Assembly: GCF_031143425.1 (NCBI RefSeq)
Contig: NC_090451.1
Coordinates: forward strand, 349,440,339-349,504,338
Direction of reading: 5' to 3'
Length of the DNA stretch: 64,000 bases
From: Pleurodeles waltl
Lineage: Eukaryota > Chordata > Amphibia > Caudata > Salamandridae
Positions 1-11,221 of the stretch are shown here, piece by piece (positions within the stretch are counted from its first letter, which is position 1; the number at the start of each line of letters is the position of its first letter). Both the position numbers and the translations under genes were made by a program. Below the pieces are notes generated by a model that did not search any database, was not told the DNA's origin, and saw nothing but the letters and a program-made list of their open reading frames with translations.

Positions 1-635
1 TGGTTTACAATGCTCTCCAAAATAAAGGAGCATTGTCAACCCAATCCTGTCTCAAAACAATTTCTTGCTTAGTCTCAAGAAACTGTCCCCAAAAGTTTAG
101 AACCATTAGTGTAGCCAAAGGTTTCCATGGCTGAAAGTGTGATGGATTTGCCAAAAGTTAATTCTGACTGAATGAAGCACCTCTTTCAATTATTTCAAAT
201 CTATGTCTTCCTCAGTAGAAGGATCTAGAAAAATAACTGTCAAGATCGTCTCTTGTTCCAAATTAAACTTTTATGAGATCTTTGGAATGAAAGAAGGGCC
301 TCATTTTATAACAATGCACTTGAAGAATTCCTCTGGTAGCAATGTTTGCAGGATAAAGATACAAGTTCTCCTATTCTTTTATCATTTTTTTAATATACAG
401 ATGGTATCACAGGAGGTTTCTTTACAGATCCAAAATCAAAAACAAATCCCAACTAGATAAATGTGGTTTAAGACGAGGTCTGATATTAGCAAAGCCATTA
501 CAAAGATGTGAGGCTCCTGGGTGGAAGACAGACTAATACCACAACTGTCAGAAATCTTTCTTCAACAAATTTCAGAACTTGTGAAGGAATCCGTGAGACC
601 GTAACATTTCTAGCACTGTCTTTTTCTTTAATGAT

Positions 636-1232
636 CTAATTTTCTGATCTTGCATGAACAAGCCAGTCATACAAATGAGGATGGAATATCACCCCTTCTT
701 TGTGAAAAATACCTACCAAACTTGCAAGAACTTTTGTGAAGACTCTTGTCACCGATTTGAAAACTGCAAAAAGAAAATGTTGGTCTTGCATTGCAAATCT
801 TAGATCTTTCTGATGGTCTTGAAAAATTGGAAAATCAATCCAAGTGTCTTTTAAGTCTATAGCCACCATAAAAACTTTTGGCTAGGCCATTGGAACAACC
901 ACTTGTAGGCTGTCTATTTTGAAATGCATACTTTTTTTACGATGATTGATTCTTTTCAAACCCAGAATATGCACGGAGGTTCCTGAAGATTTTTTAACTA
1001 GAACGAGAATCAAGTTAAAAAACCCTGACCTTTCTCCTCCCTCAGTATTAGTACAATCACCTTTTTGTGTAGCAGTGCCAGAGCTCCATCCATCAATGAT
1101 GAAGCTTTTCGCTTCTCCTTCGGAACAGGAGTAAGAATACTTTCTGAATTTGTAGGCTTGCATTCGAATTCTTTTACATAACCTCTGCAGATTATGGTCG
1201 GAATCCATTGATCCTTCACATCGTATTCCCAT
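636..1232 (-). pseudogene. DIRS-like reverse transcriptase fragment
   Basis: Two overlapping minus-strand frames carry it. The upstream frame ends with a stretch like the pre-palm region of DIRS reverse transcriptases (VKKSSGTSVHILGLKRIN then HFKIDSLQVVVPM). The next frame starts MVAIDLKDTW, the catalytic-aspartate motif A region, and continues with LRFAMQDQHFLFAV, RVFTKVLASLV and FHPHLYDWLVHA, all typical of the DIRS family. The last of these stands where the DD-containing motif C is expected and reads YDW, so the second catalytic Asp pair is not intact. A short segment between motifs appears deleted. It is a dead copy. Confidence 0.65.
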
Positions 1233-1995
1233 TTGTGTGGGAAATGCTGCCGATGTCCTCTAACTGGAAGCATCTCTCTCTGTGAAACGTCACGGCTATT
1301 TCCTGCTTTTGTACTGGTTTGAAAGGTACGTTTTTTTTGTTGTTGTTGCTGAAAATGCCATCCACAGGAAGAACTGTCGGTGTATGTATTTTATTTCTTG
1401 TCATCCTCAGATCATGAAGATGTTCTGCCTTTATTTGGTAAGGCAGGCTTCCTCTCTGGAAATGCATTTGCTCCAATTGCTCTCGGAATAACTTTTTCCC
1501 TTGAAACTGATTTTTCATTACAGTGGTTTTCTCTGTATAGTCTGCTTTCTGGTCTCTAAGCCACTTGTATCTCCTAGCCAGAAATGAAGCCCCTGTTGCC
1601 AATGCCGAAGATTTAATCAAGTCACACTAATTACCAACAAAAATCTGGCTTGTTGCTCCATGATGGTGAACAGTTCAGAACAATCTTCTCCTTCATACAT
1701 TGTTGCCGCCAGATTTTCATACTCGCTCACTAAAATGGTGTCATATAGGCTGCATAACGTCCTGCACTCAATGCCATGATATTTGCCTCAGACGTTTTAC
1801 CAATACCTATTTCAAATCTTTTATCAACTCGATCTTTAGCAGTACAATCCACTGGGTTCCCATAAGTATGTCCAATAACGTAGCGAGCATGACATTAATT
1901 TATAAAACATGAGCAAGATGATTGCCTGCCTCTTCTAACATACACTTTTTCAGAAGAAATATATGTGCTCCAGATCCTTTCTCTCATGCAGAATC
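1216..1995 (-). pseudogene. DIRS-like gag fragment
   Basis: Minus-strand translation gives ARRYKWLRDQKADY, then FQGKKLFREQLEQM, matching the layout of DIRS gag-like proteins (an R-H-x-WLR segment followed by a short F-x-G-KKLF motif). Upstream, in neighbouring frames, SEYENLAATMYEG and GKTSEANIMALSAGRYAAYM can be read, so the gag-like coding sequence probably reaches about 1995. Stops and frame changes interrupt it. The assignment comes from remembered family consensus, not a search. Confidence 0.5.
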
Positions 1996-2299
1996 AAGCT
2001 CTACGTTTTGTCATGTCGGGTCATGATCAAACTCTATGGTATTGTACATAGTAGAAAAAGACCGTCCTCCTCATCCAACTGATTAACATCAGGAAATGCT
2101 AGATTACTTCTCACATGCTTTAGGACCCGCCAGACCTCTTCTCCGAAACTGTAATTGCCAGCCACTATATAATTTGTGCCTGGTCCTGTTAAAGAAATAT
2201 CTTTAACTAAACCACTTTAAGTTCTTTTGCTATAAAAAATAGAAGATGGACTACAATTTCCTTCACTTTTCCCCTTTTTCTTTTTCTTTAACCGCTGAA

Positions 2300-2432
2300 C
2301 TCGCTTGAGGTTATAAAACACCCTTGTTATGTGTTCCCCAGGCCAGAGGTTAAACATTTAATCAAGTCTGGAACTATGTACTGTCAGTTTGAAAGTCTAA
2401 AACCTTAACCACTAGGCCATGCAGCATTTTCC
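2300..2432 (-). mobile_element. tRNA-derived SINE-like sequence
   Basis: On the minus strand the sequence starting near 2430 reads GCATGGCCTAGTGGTTAAGG. This fits the Pol III A box of a tRNA, and about 45 bases downstream TAGTTCCAGACTTG resembles a decayed B box. The spacing is that of a tRNA head. It is followed by a non-tRNA body rich in AACAC and AACAAGGG. No intact cloverleaf can be drawn. It is best read as an old tRNA-derived SINE, not a tRNA gene. Confidence 0.45.
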
Positions 2433-3390
2433 TTGCTGATGTGTCTCTTCACCAGCAGAAGTAGTGATAATACTTTTAATGTGTAATTTAAATTAAAACA
2501 CAATACAATAAAATAAAGGCAATTATTACAAAACACCTTCTTTTTGCAAGGGGAAAAAAACATTGTTTTGAGACATCAAATGCACCTTTATCAAGTGCAT
2601 TAGGAAAATGCATTTGCCAATTGTTTAACACCATAAAAAATGTATCATTATTCAACCAATGTAGCCAGAATAGTCCTTTATAGAGAGACCGTAACTGAGA
2701 GAAATTTGGTTGTGCAGCTAATTATTTTGTTTGTTATGCCGGAGAAGCATAATAATGTGGCATCCTTGATTGTTCTTACACTGGTTTCATAGGAAAGTGG
2801 TTTTAAATTCGTACGCCTCAAATTCTGCAATATTGAAAATAAGTATAAAATGTGGTCTAATTTTTCTAGGGATATATTGCAGAGGCGACACTATTTTTGT
2901 CTGCTGAGTTCAACGAGAAGTTTTCAAAATGTAAAGTGAAATGTATAGAAATCTGAAGTTCTGGATCTCTGTTGTGTTTAGGGTCAATCTCATGTGATAT
3001 ATATTGAGTGGGTTGTGTATATATATATATATATGGACATATAGTGGAGAATAGTGTGACTGCACCATATATTAAACATTGTCTATGTATATGTGCGATA
3101 CAAATTGTGAACCCCTGTATTTGGAAAAATCTTTATGCTACTGTTGTGTTTCTGAAATACAATTGTTTAAATTCTTACACCTGCTGCTCTGATTTGCTTG
3201 ATTGAATTATGCCAGGCTAAGTTACCTGTTTAATCTACTTGTGATGTTACTGTTGGAGAGCTTACATTTTTTTAAACATTTAGCTATATAAGCATTTAGT
3301 TGCAAATAAGTCCCTTGTTGACATTTCTACTTGTTCTACATTTAGAAAGAGGGGATTTTCCTTACCTAAACTATTATATGCCTTCTGCCT
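2433..3390. other. No gene seen; AT-rich, with a short TA microsatellite
   Basis: Nothing coding was recognised on either strand. A (TA)n run lies at 3017-3035. Confidence 0.6.
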
Positions 3391-3391
3391 G

Positions 3392-3560
3392 TCATCATCA
3401 TCATATACTTTATTCAACCATAGGTCATAAAAAGTTACACATTAAATCGTACAAAAAGGGTGCGTTTGTTCCATTATGCTTTCACACTGGCTTAAAATAA
3501 ATTTAAGAATAAAAATAGCTTCTCTAAAACCTTCAAAATCCGACCCAAGATTTAAAAATT
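3392..3560 (-). mobile_element. 5'-truncated LINE 3' end
   Basis: Read on the minus strand, this ends with ATGACCTATGG, then GAATAAAGT and an ATGATG run. That is the same order as the tail of the near-complete LINE that ends at 3904 (GGTCATTGATCGAATAAAGT and ATGATG repeats). It is most simply a severely 5'-truncated copy of the same LINE family. The 5' boundary is not defined. Confidence 0.5.
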
Positions 3561-3903
3561 TTAAGTGCTAGGTTGATGTTACATAATGATACAGTTCCTT
3601 GATAATTTAGATAGCATACTTTGTCATGAAGAGCCTGCTCCCGGCACAATCATCATATAGGCAAATTTAGGCACTGCCAAGTCATTAGAGACACAAGCAC
3701 AGTGAAATAAAAAGCTTATATAATAACTTAAAATGGATATCGGATTCATGTTAAGATGGCACGAATACCAGACAGGTGCATAAAAATAACTCTTTGCGGC
3801 TAACACTAGTGAAAAAAATAGCAGAAACACAGGATGATTACCCACATATTTGTTTGAGAAAAATCTATTCCAAGCCCCGTCCAGACCACATGGTCAATAA
3901 TTT

Positions 3904-3922
3904 ATCATCATCATCATCATCA
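3904..3922 (-). repeat. ATC/GAT microsatellite tail of the LINE
   Basis: About six ATC units on the + strand directly follow the AATAAAG motif of the LINE (minus strand). A simple-repeat tail in place of poly(A) is typical of several non-L1 LINE clades. A related tail is seen at about 3392-3405. Confidence 0.75.
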
Positions 3923-4082
3923 ACTTTATTCGATCAATGACCATAAAACACATAAAACAAGATAATAAATAATTCTTAAGCAAATAAATAAATACACATC
4001 TATAAATTGGTGTAGAAACATTAGAACAATAACTTAAATTGCACATATGACTCTAAAACTTATCTATAGAAGAGATGAGACC

Positions 4083-7000
4083 TTAAATTACTTTTTGGAG
4101 ATGGCATCGTATGCGCCAAGCTGTTGCTAAATACTTGCTTACTGAAAGAATTACGTCGGTTGAATTGTGGCTTTTTAGAACCCGTAGAGCCAAAGAGCAG
4201 TTCTTGAATCCCATGTCCCTGCAAATATTGCGGATCCATTTTAGTCGCGGAATCGCATAGGCTGGGCAAAAGAACATGAAATGCTCAATGGTTTCGAAAG
4301 TACTGCCACAGGCAGGGCATATATCGGGAAGATTAATCGACCCCCACCTATGAATCAATGACATCAGGGGCAGAGAGCCAAAACGAAACCTTGCATATAA
4401 GCTCTTGCCCTGCAAATCCGGTATAACATCCAAATAGGATTCAAACTTTGGGGACCATTTAATATCAATGAAGGAATTAGTTAAGCGGCCGTGGGATTTG
4501 TGGGTTATGTAGTTGTCCTTGACATAAGACCAATAGGTTAACTTTAAAACGTTTTTATGCCGTCTCTCTAATTTATGGGGATTTTTCCAATAATCACCCA
4601 GACCCAATAGCCGGAGCCAATGGGCCACGTGGCGAATCCAGGGTAGAGTATTAGCGTTCTGGCATTTCAATAGATCGAGTAATGCGGTTTTATATATATC
4701 TAGTTCGGGGGTTATCCATAACCTGATCCAATAAAGGAGGGGTCTTAGAGTAGCTAGATCTGCTACTCGGCTTAACCCCAGATCTAGAAATAATGGAAGC
4801 AAGGGTGTAGTGCGTGGACATGCAGTTAAGGCCCTTGCAAAGTTGTTTTCCCCCACACTGATCTTGTTACAGTTAGCGCAACCCCATACCTCCGCTCCGT
4901 ACAGGGCTGCACTTTGAGCCTTAGCTGTATACATTTTTATTGCTGGGGAAACAACTTTGGTAGAGGTGCTTTGATAGAAACGCAATATAGATGAGGCTCT
5001 GTGTTGTAGGAGCCCTGCACTTTTTGTGATCTGCTCTTCCCATAATAGTTTGCTGGTTATCCTAACTCCCAGGTAATCTATAGAGCTTACTTCCTTCAAC
5101 GGTACTCCCTCAATATGAATGGAATTTTTTTTCCTAGGTCCCTTGGATAACACCATCAGTTTGGTTTTGTTAATATTAACCTCCAACCCATGATCGCTAC
5201 AAAATTGGTTAAACCGGTCAACAAGGGTTTGCAACCCCATTGGTGTCTTAGAAATGAGGAGTGAATCATCAGCAAAGAGCAGGATGGGGATTTTTTGTGT
5301 ATTCAGGGAAGGGGCATCATTCTGGCCTATGGACACAGCCTTTACTACTTCGTTGATAAATATGGTAAACAGTAGGGGGGCTGGCACACAACCTTGGCGA
5401 ACTCCCCTTCTGATTGGGATCCGCTCTGTCAGTTCGCCTTGTTCACCCCACCTCACTTGGGCATAAGTGTTCTCATGTAGTCGTTTTAACAGGAGTAATA
5501 GATCCTCTGGGACTCCCAATCTACCCAGCACTTCCCACAGTTTGGCTCTCGGGACCAGATCAAAAGCCGATCGCAGGTCTATAAATACCACATACAGGCA
5601 TTGCTTGGCCACAAGAACATATTTCCAATGCAATATGGCCAATCGGAAGACCTGGTCTATCGTGCTAGTTTTTGCACGAAACCCTGCCTGTAAATGGGAA
5701 AGGATTTGATACTCCTCAACCCAATTGATTAGCCTCTGCAAAATTTGTTTAGCAAAGATCTTTTGTAGGTTGTCTATAAGGCTAATTGGCCTATAGTTAG
5801 CTGGAAGATTAGCATTTCCTTTTTTATAAATGGGTATGATCTCTGCCCCCTTCCAAGTACCTGGAATTTGCCCCCTGCAGCTATGCTATTTGAAATGGCA
5901 TTAATATACCAGGACCAGATGTATGGTTCCGATCTGTAAAGATCTCCAGGAAGCTTGTCTGGTCCAGGTGCTTTACCAGGTTTTAGGCTATTTATAGCCT
6001 CAAGGGTCTCTTCTACTTTAAAGATGAGGCAACCCTCAGGAACACACTGGGCCTCCACTTGGAGGGCCATGCTGGAATTTGATTCCAACAATTTTGTTGG
6101 AGAGTGGACCACATTGGTGTCCATTGGGCCCTCTGGTAGGGCGTAAAGAGTAGTAAAATGCTCTACCCAGCTTTCTGGTTGAATATGGTTGCTGGGACAA
6201 CTCCTACCTCCATTTTCTCTTTTGGACAGGAGTTCCCAGAAACGCTTGTTATTCTTCTCTCTGGAAGCGTCTAATAATTCCTGCCACAGGGAATCCTCCC
6301 ACCGCTTTTTTGCGTTAGACAAAGTTACTTTGTAAAGGGACCTAGCTTGTTTAATTTCCCCCTGGGAGCCAGACATTACTGCTACTCTTAACCCAGACTT
6401 AGCCTTTGAGCACCTCTCGTCAAACCATCCCTTGCGTGCCCCTTTCCCGTCATGTGACTTTGACCGCCTTGTTTTATAAAAGAACCCCCGTAGCTGAGTA
6501 GTCATGCTGTCGTGTATTTCGAGAATCGGAATATTCCCCACTGCCTGATCTTCATACTCAGCCAAACTATTTAAGAAAATCTGATATATTGCCCTAATAT
6601 GGTGAGGGTTGGACATCACTTTTGGTCAAGTAATCTTGGTGAATTTATTGTTCCAGCAAGGTGGCGGAATTGTTGTAGCATAGTTGTTAAGTGTTCTCCT
6701 GAACATTTCTCCAGAAAGGGTAAGGAGCAAGGGGAAATGGTCACTATCACATCTAACTTCTACTTTCATGTCTACCAAATGGGGCCACAACCTAACATCG
6801 ACCAAGAAGTAATCAATAGTGCTTATCGACATGCCCCTTTTAAAAGTAGGTGCGCTGTTCATATCGGATGGAGTTCTACCATTACAGGCCCTAAGGCCAT
6901 GGTTTAAACATAATGTGGCTAGTTGCATGGACACCCGAGATTTTTTGCAAGGCCGGGTAATAGATAATTGTGGGATCCCCCACTGCTCATCTTCTTCATC

Positions 7001-7603
7001 AGTTAAACCACTTATGAGAATAGAAGGCTCGAAGGTACAGTTAAAATCTCCAGCTATGATTAAAATAGTTGAGGGGTGGAGGCTTCCCACAAATTCGGAC
7101 AGAATAGCCAGGGTGTGGGACTCGGAGCCATATGGGACCGATCGTATATAAGCATTAACAATAACAATTGATAATCTTCTGTTGAACGTAATACACATGG
7201 CTTTTAGATCTACAGAATCAATTTCCAAAGGCTTATAGTCACACTGCAGATTCTTGTTAACAAGTAATAAGAGCCCACCTTTTGCCCGGCCCCTCCCCTT
7301 CTCTGGAGGTATAGCAGGTGGACTAAATGAGAGAAATCCATCTATATAAGTAGCATCCTCCGCCCAAGTTTCCTGAAACAAACATATGTCTATTTTTTTA
7401 ATAAAAGAGGCCCATTCACCATCATCTAGTTTCTTTGCCAGGCCGGCAACGTTCCATGACATAAGTTCTAACGTACATTTATCTTGGTTTATCGCCACGG
7501 TTGTGCATCCAGCATCTACCGCGCTCGAGTCATTACTGCAAATATTTAATGATGATGCTTTATCATCCCCCATCAAATGTGAGGCCTTGGAGCGGGTCAT
7601 CAC
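4083..7603 (-). pseudogene. LINE ORF2: APE endonuclease and reverse transcriptase, two lesions
   Basis: This is the multidomain enzyme that nicks the target and reverse transcribes LINE RNA. The N-terminal APE domain (7603-6626) shows WNV at residues 50-52, QET at 77-79, GDFN at 185-188 and the terminal SDH at 287-289. A TGA at 6628-6626 interrupts the frame just after the endonuclease, and the same frame resumes through the linker to about 5774. A frameshift near 5870, at a short G run, then moves the reading into the frame of the RT core (5741-4083). The RT holds DLRSAFD (motif A), RQGC (motif B) and FADD (motif C), and ends in a CPAC...H...C motif. Apart from the two lesions the domains look complete, so this copy should be inactive but only recently so. 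Confidence 0.85.
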
Positions 7604-7627
7604 ATTAGTTACTAGTTCAGTAGTCAG

Positions 7628-9139
7628 TCATACAGGATTAGGCAGCGGCCTGGGATTAGCTTCCTTCCGTGCAGCACCTCCACGGGAATTAATTAAACCA
7701 TCGAATCCTGCCGGTCCCATGGCTGGTCCAGAATTATGTGGGTGTAACATGAGTCTTATTCCCCCCCTGGTTGTTGCGTTATCCAAGTGGGTACGAGAAT
7801 CAAAGTCCATTAGTTGTGTCACCATATACTTATCTTCAAAATAGATAGTTATTGTGTCAAAATTGGTCCCTGTGATGCTGCTTCTCTTGGCCGATATTAT
7901 GTCAGAACGAATAACAGAAAGACAACTTCGTCGGGAGCGTATCCAGTGTATGACTTTGTTAATCAAGGAAGCTTGGTTCTCAGCTAACCCTGACAATAGT
8001 TTTGGAACATTAGTCAAATAGATTTTGTTTGTTCCCTGACTTGTAAGCAGGTCCTGTTCTTTATTAACTGTACTCTCAATATTGTGGCAAGAGAGAGTGA
8101 TGGTATTATAGGGGATCTTGTGTGACCTGTTGGGGGTTTGTGTAAAACTGGAATCTTGGACTATTCCCGGTGGGTCGGGTCTACTGGTCCCACCTCTAGC
8201 TCTGTCACTGGTTAAATTACTTGACCAGTTACCTTGGCGGTCTCCGTATCTAGGTACATTTGTAGACCTCCTTCTGGGCCTCATATTGTCAATATTGGGA
8301 TCACAGCGATAATCTTCCCTCCCTTGAGGAGCTGTCCCCCCTCTATTGGGGAGACAAAAATTATCCCTTGACTCCCTTGACTCCATCCCCTTTGTTGGGG
8401 CAGATAATGGGAAAGCTTCTTCCCCCCTAACCTCCCCACAAACTTTACAAAACCCTGCACAAACACGGTTGCTCTTCATAAGATCTATTAGTACTAAAAC
8501 CAATCCCTTAACTTCATCGACTCTCTGAAGGACTGTAGCCAGGTTGTCTCTACTAGCTGCAGGTTCTTTACCTTCCGACTCGAACTGGGGGATCGGTGAG
8601 ATAACACTAGGGTTGGGTATGCCAACTACTGGCTTGTACTTAGGCACACTTGTGGGCACGGGCGAATCCTCTATTGCTGATAGAGGTTCAAAGCGGTTAG
8701 TACAGAATAAGCTAGGGACCACCTTGATCACCGGTGTCAGTGGTGGGAGAGTTGGTGTATGTGGTACATGTAGGAGACCCCACTGGGATACTGGAGGACT
8801 CGCTATGTTATTAGGGGGTTTTGGGAAGGAGCCCCTACAGTTATGCGGGCCTCCATCTCCATCAGCCCCTGTTATGGTGTCTATAGAATCCCTTGAACCC
8901 TTCTTTTTAAATATATCTGGGATTTTCCTATCCTTAGGGGGGCCTCTCTTTGAATTATTTGCCCTTATAGTTGTTTGTGTACCTAACATAGATTCAACTT
9001 CTTTAACTAGGAGGTCTATTTCATCCAATGGGTTAGACCCATTGGGTATACCTAGATTCAAGGGTCTACTTGGGCAATTTTTTGCAATTTTAGTGCCCTT
9101 GGATTGCGCTGGTAAATCTATAGCCTTCCTTTTCCCCAT
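7628..9139 (-). CDS. LINE ORF1 protein (RNA-binding/gag-like)
   Basis: An open frame of 503 residues starting at MGKRKAIDLP. An in-frame ATG exists 11 codons upstream, but the basic MGKRK start looks more natural. It sits 24 bp before ORF2 in the position of LINE ORF1, whose usual role is binding LINE RNA in the ribonucleoprotein. The first third is basic and proline-rich. A small CxxC pair (FCKVCGEV) lies near the middle. The C-terminal third contains KIYLTNVPK, which resembles the start of an RRM-like fold, but no CCHC knuckle series was seen. No internal stop is present, so the protein could still be made. The family assignment comes from context. Confidence 0.7.
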   Translation of the reverse strand: MGKRKAIDLPAQSKGTKIAKNCPSRPLNLGIPNGSNPLDEIDLLVKEVESMLGTQTTIRANNSKRGPPKDRKIPDIFKKKGSRDSIDTITGADGDGGPHNCRGSFPKPPNNIASPPVSQWGLLHVPHTPTLPPLTPVIKVVPSLFCTNRFEPLSAIEDSPVPTSVPKYKPVVGIPNPSVISPIPQFESEGKEPAASRDNLATVLQRVDEVKGLVLVLIDLMKSNRVCAGFCKVCGEVRGEEAFPLSAPTKGMESRESRDNFCLPNRGGTAPQGREDYRCDPNIDNMRPRRRSTNVPRYGDRQGNWSSNLTSDRARGGTSRPDPPGIVQDSSFTQTPNRSHKIPYNTITLSCHNIESTVNKEQDLLTSQGTNKIYLTNVPKLLSGLAENQASLINKVIHWIRSRRSCLSVIRSDIISAKRSSITGTNFDTITIYFEDKYMVTQLMDFDSRTHLDNATTRGGIRLMLHPHNSGPAMGPAGFDGLINSRGGAARKEANPRPLPNPV

Positions 9140-9610
9140 ATTGGGAAGATGCCAGTAAAATAAAATAAACACAAATACAGTGATGAAAGAAAAAAGAAAG
9201 GGAAAACAGCTCCCTTTCTTTTGAGTTCAGTGTCCTGTCACTGGAGTAACTGGCCCTGCCTCCGTCCTCAGGACGGGCGCAGAGCAAAGTTTAAGGGCTC
9301 CTGCCCTGACTGCTCCTCCCCTCGAATGACGCGCTTCTATGTACTTGTTTAGTGGGACCCTCCGAATTATGACCAAATTGCAGTTGCAGTGGGAAACTTA
9401 GAGGAGGGACTAATGAAGGAAGGGCTGAGTAAAAAATAGGCTTCTCAATTTAGGAAATGTAGAATAGTGCTATAATCTATACTCTCTTAAATAACAAGTA
9501 GATCTCTTACTGCAGGGGAAAGAGAGGGGGCCCAGCCTCCTCCGGTCTCTGACGGGCTAAGTACGGGCCCGCCCTTGGCCCGGGCTTCGTCCGGGCGCCG
9601 CCCGCGCGCG
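9140..9610 (-). other. LINE 5' leader between monomers and ORF1
   Basis: Untranslated LINE sequence. The part next to the monomer array (9520-9610) is very GC-rich and resembles a diverged continuation of the array. The part near ORF1 is ordinary in composition. Confidence 0.55.
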
Positions 9611-10611
9611 TCCCGCGATGGCGGGAGCGCAACGTAAATTTAAAGGGCTCCTTCCTTGCCCTGCAGCACCTCCTCCCGGCACCCGGCTCCTCCAATGCGC
9701 GTCCCGCGACGGCGGGAGCGCTACGTAAATTTAAAGGGCTCCTTCCTTGCCCTGCAGCACCTCCTCCCGGCACCCGGCTCCTCCAATGCGCGTCCCGCGA
9801 CGGCGGGAGCGCTACGTAAATTTAAAGGGCTCCTTCCTTGCCCTGCAGCACCTCCTCCCGGCACCCGGCTCCTCCAATGCGCGTCCCGCGACGGCGGGAG
9901 CGCAACGTAAATTTAAAGGGCTCCTTCCTTGCCCTGCAGCACCTCCTCCCGGCACCCGGCTCCTCCAATGCGCGTCCCGCGACGGCGGGAGCGCTACGTA
10001 AATTTAAAGGGCTCCTTCCTTGCCCTGCAGCACCTCCTCCCGGCACCCGGCTCCTCCAATGCGCGTCCCGCGACGGCGGGAGCGCTACGTAAATTTAAAG
10101 GGCTCCTTCCTTGCCCTGCAGCACCTCCTCCCGGCACCCGGCTCCTCCAATGCGCGTCCCGCGACGGCGGGAGCTCTACGTAAATTTAAAGGGCTCCTTC
10201 CTTGCCCTGCAGCACCTCCTCCCGGCACCCGGCTCCTCCAATGCGCGTCCCGCGACGGCGGGAGCGCTACGTAAATTTAAAGGGCTCCTTCCTTGCCCTG
10301 CAGCACCTCCTCCCGGCACCCGGCTCCTCCAATGCGCGTCCCGCGACGGCGTGAGCGCTACGTAAATTTAAAGGGCTCCTTCCTTGCCCTGCAGCACCTC
10401 CTCCCGGCACCCGGCTCCTCCAACGCGCGTCCCGCGACGGCGTGAGCGCTACGTAAATTTAAAGGGCTCCTTCCTTGCCCTGCAGCACCTCCTCCCGGCA
10501 CCCGGCTCCTCCAACGCGCGTCCCGCGACGGCGGGAGCGCAACATAAATTTAAAGGGCTCCTTCCTTGCCCTGCAGCACCTCCTCCCGGCACCCGGCTCC
10601 TCCAATGCGCG
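9611..10611 (-). repeat. Eleven tandem 91-bp GC-rich monomers, probable LINE promoter array
   Basis: The string TCCCGCG recurs at 9611, 9702, 9793, 9884, 9975, 10066, 10157, 10248, 10339, 10430 and 10521, exactly every 91 bp, giving 11 full units. Units are almost identical (for example CTACGTA or CAACGTA, and GCGGGAGCG or GCGTGAGCG). Each has a hairpin-capable core TCCCGCGACGGCGGGA and a TTTAAA element. The array is at the 5' end of the LINE and ends at its probable start. This resembles the tandem promoter monomers of mouse L1 in arrangement, not in sequence. Promoter activity is an inference. Confidence 0.8.
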
Positions 10612-10614
10612 TCC

Positions 10615-11221
10615 CCTGCCTGTCACCAATACATGTCTGGGGTGGGTGACAGCTGGGCTTTGTGCATTCCCACCAGACAGCCACACAAAGGGAGCTTAGG
10701 TAGGCCTGATAGGCCATTTATTTTCTGGTGTCCGATCATTAGGCTGATGATTCTTCCTGGGCTGGATGGGAGGGAGGGAGGAGCTGACACCTGCACCTGA
10801 AAAGGTTGGGCTTGTCCCGACACAAAGAGCTGCATACCTCCCTGTAGTGAGTCTGGAGCATGGGCTGGGTGGGCAGGGACCTAGTGCATGTCAAAGCTTT
10901 TCTCTGGAGGTCCCCCCCACTTCAAGGACACCACTAGGTATAAGTACTGGACCCCTAACACCATCATTTCAGTACACTTCTGGCCCTGTGAATACTCTGC
11001 CAGGATTAAGAACTGATGTGATGAATGGATTGCTACTCTGCTGGACTGCTGCTTTGCTGGACTCTTCCTTACTGCGGTTTTGCCTTGCTGATCCGTCCTG
11101 CTGCCTGCTGTTCCCCTGCTTGGGTGAGACGGACAGGACCCACATCACTTGAACCCAGATTGTCTCCAAGGGCTTGCTGGCTTGCCTCCTGTTGCCTAAG
11201 TCTCAAAGACACAAAATACTT
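10615..11221. repeat. Unclassified interspersed repeat, left part
   Basis: No coding capacity recognised. The sequence looks like a medium-age interspersed repeat. It ends at ACTTA next to a Harbinger-like terminus at 11,222, so it may be the left half of a repeat split by that insertion, with 12,291-13,070 as the right half. Confidence 0.35.

Larger units (their letters stand above)
600..2040 (-). mobile_element. Degenerate DIRS-like (tyrosine-recombinase) retrotransposon remnant
   Basis: Read on the minus strand, this stretch holds a gag-like segment (about 1990 to 1216) followed by the start of a reverse transcriptase (1232 to 636), in the order expected for DIRS-1-type elements. Several frameshifts and stops break it. 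No inverted terminal repeats or tyrosine recombinase were recognised, so both ends are uncertain and sequence left of 600 may also belong to it. DIRS elements are common in amphibian genomes. Confidence 0.6.
3896..10614 (-). mobile_element. Near-complete APE-type LINE (I/Vingi/Jockey-like group)
   Basis: A minus-strand non-LTR retrotransposon of about 6.7 kb. In transcript order it has eleven 91-bp GC-rich monomers (10611-9611), a unique 5' leader (9610-9140), open ORF1 (9139-7628), a 24-bp gap, ORF2 with endonuclease, reverse transcriptase and a terminal Cys-His motif (7603-4083), then a 3' UTR ending in AATAAA-like sequence and an ATGATG tail (3922-3904). ORF2 has only one in-frame stop and one frameshift, so the copy is fairly young. 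The clade is judged from domain order and the C-terminal motif only. No target-site duplication was found. Confidence 0.85.

Noticed and set aside
203..460. 85-residue plus-strand frame near the left edge
   Set aside because: No recognisable domain. It lies beside the antisense DIRS remnant and is probably a chance frame.
2385..2432. Functional tRNA gene
   Set aside because: Only the A box is good. The B box and cloverleaf are degenerate, and a non-tRNA body follows.
9611..10611. Could the regular array be CRISPR?
   Set aside because: Units are contiguous with no unique spacers, and the setting is a eukaryotic LINE.
9656..10699. Series of near-identical 74-138 residue frames
   Set aside because: They repeat every 91 bp with the monomer array, and 91 is not a multiple of three. 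They are artefacts of the repeat.
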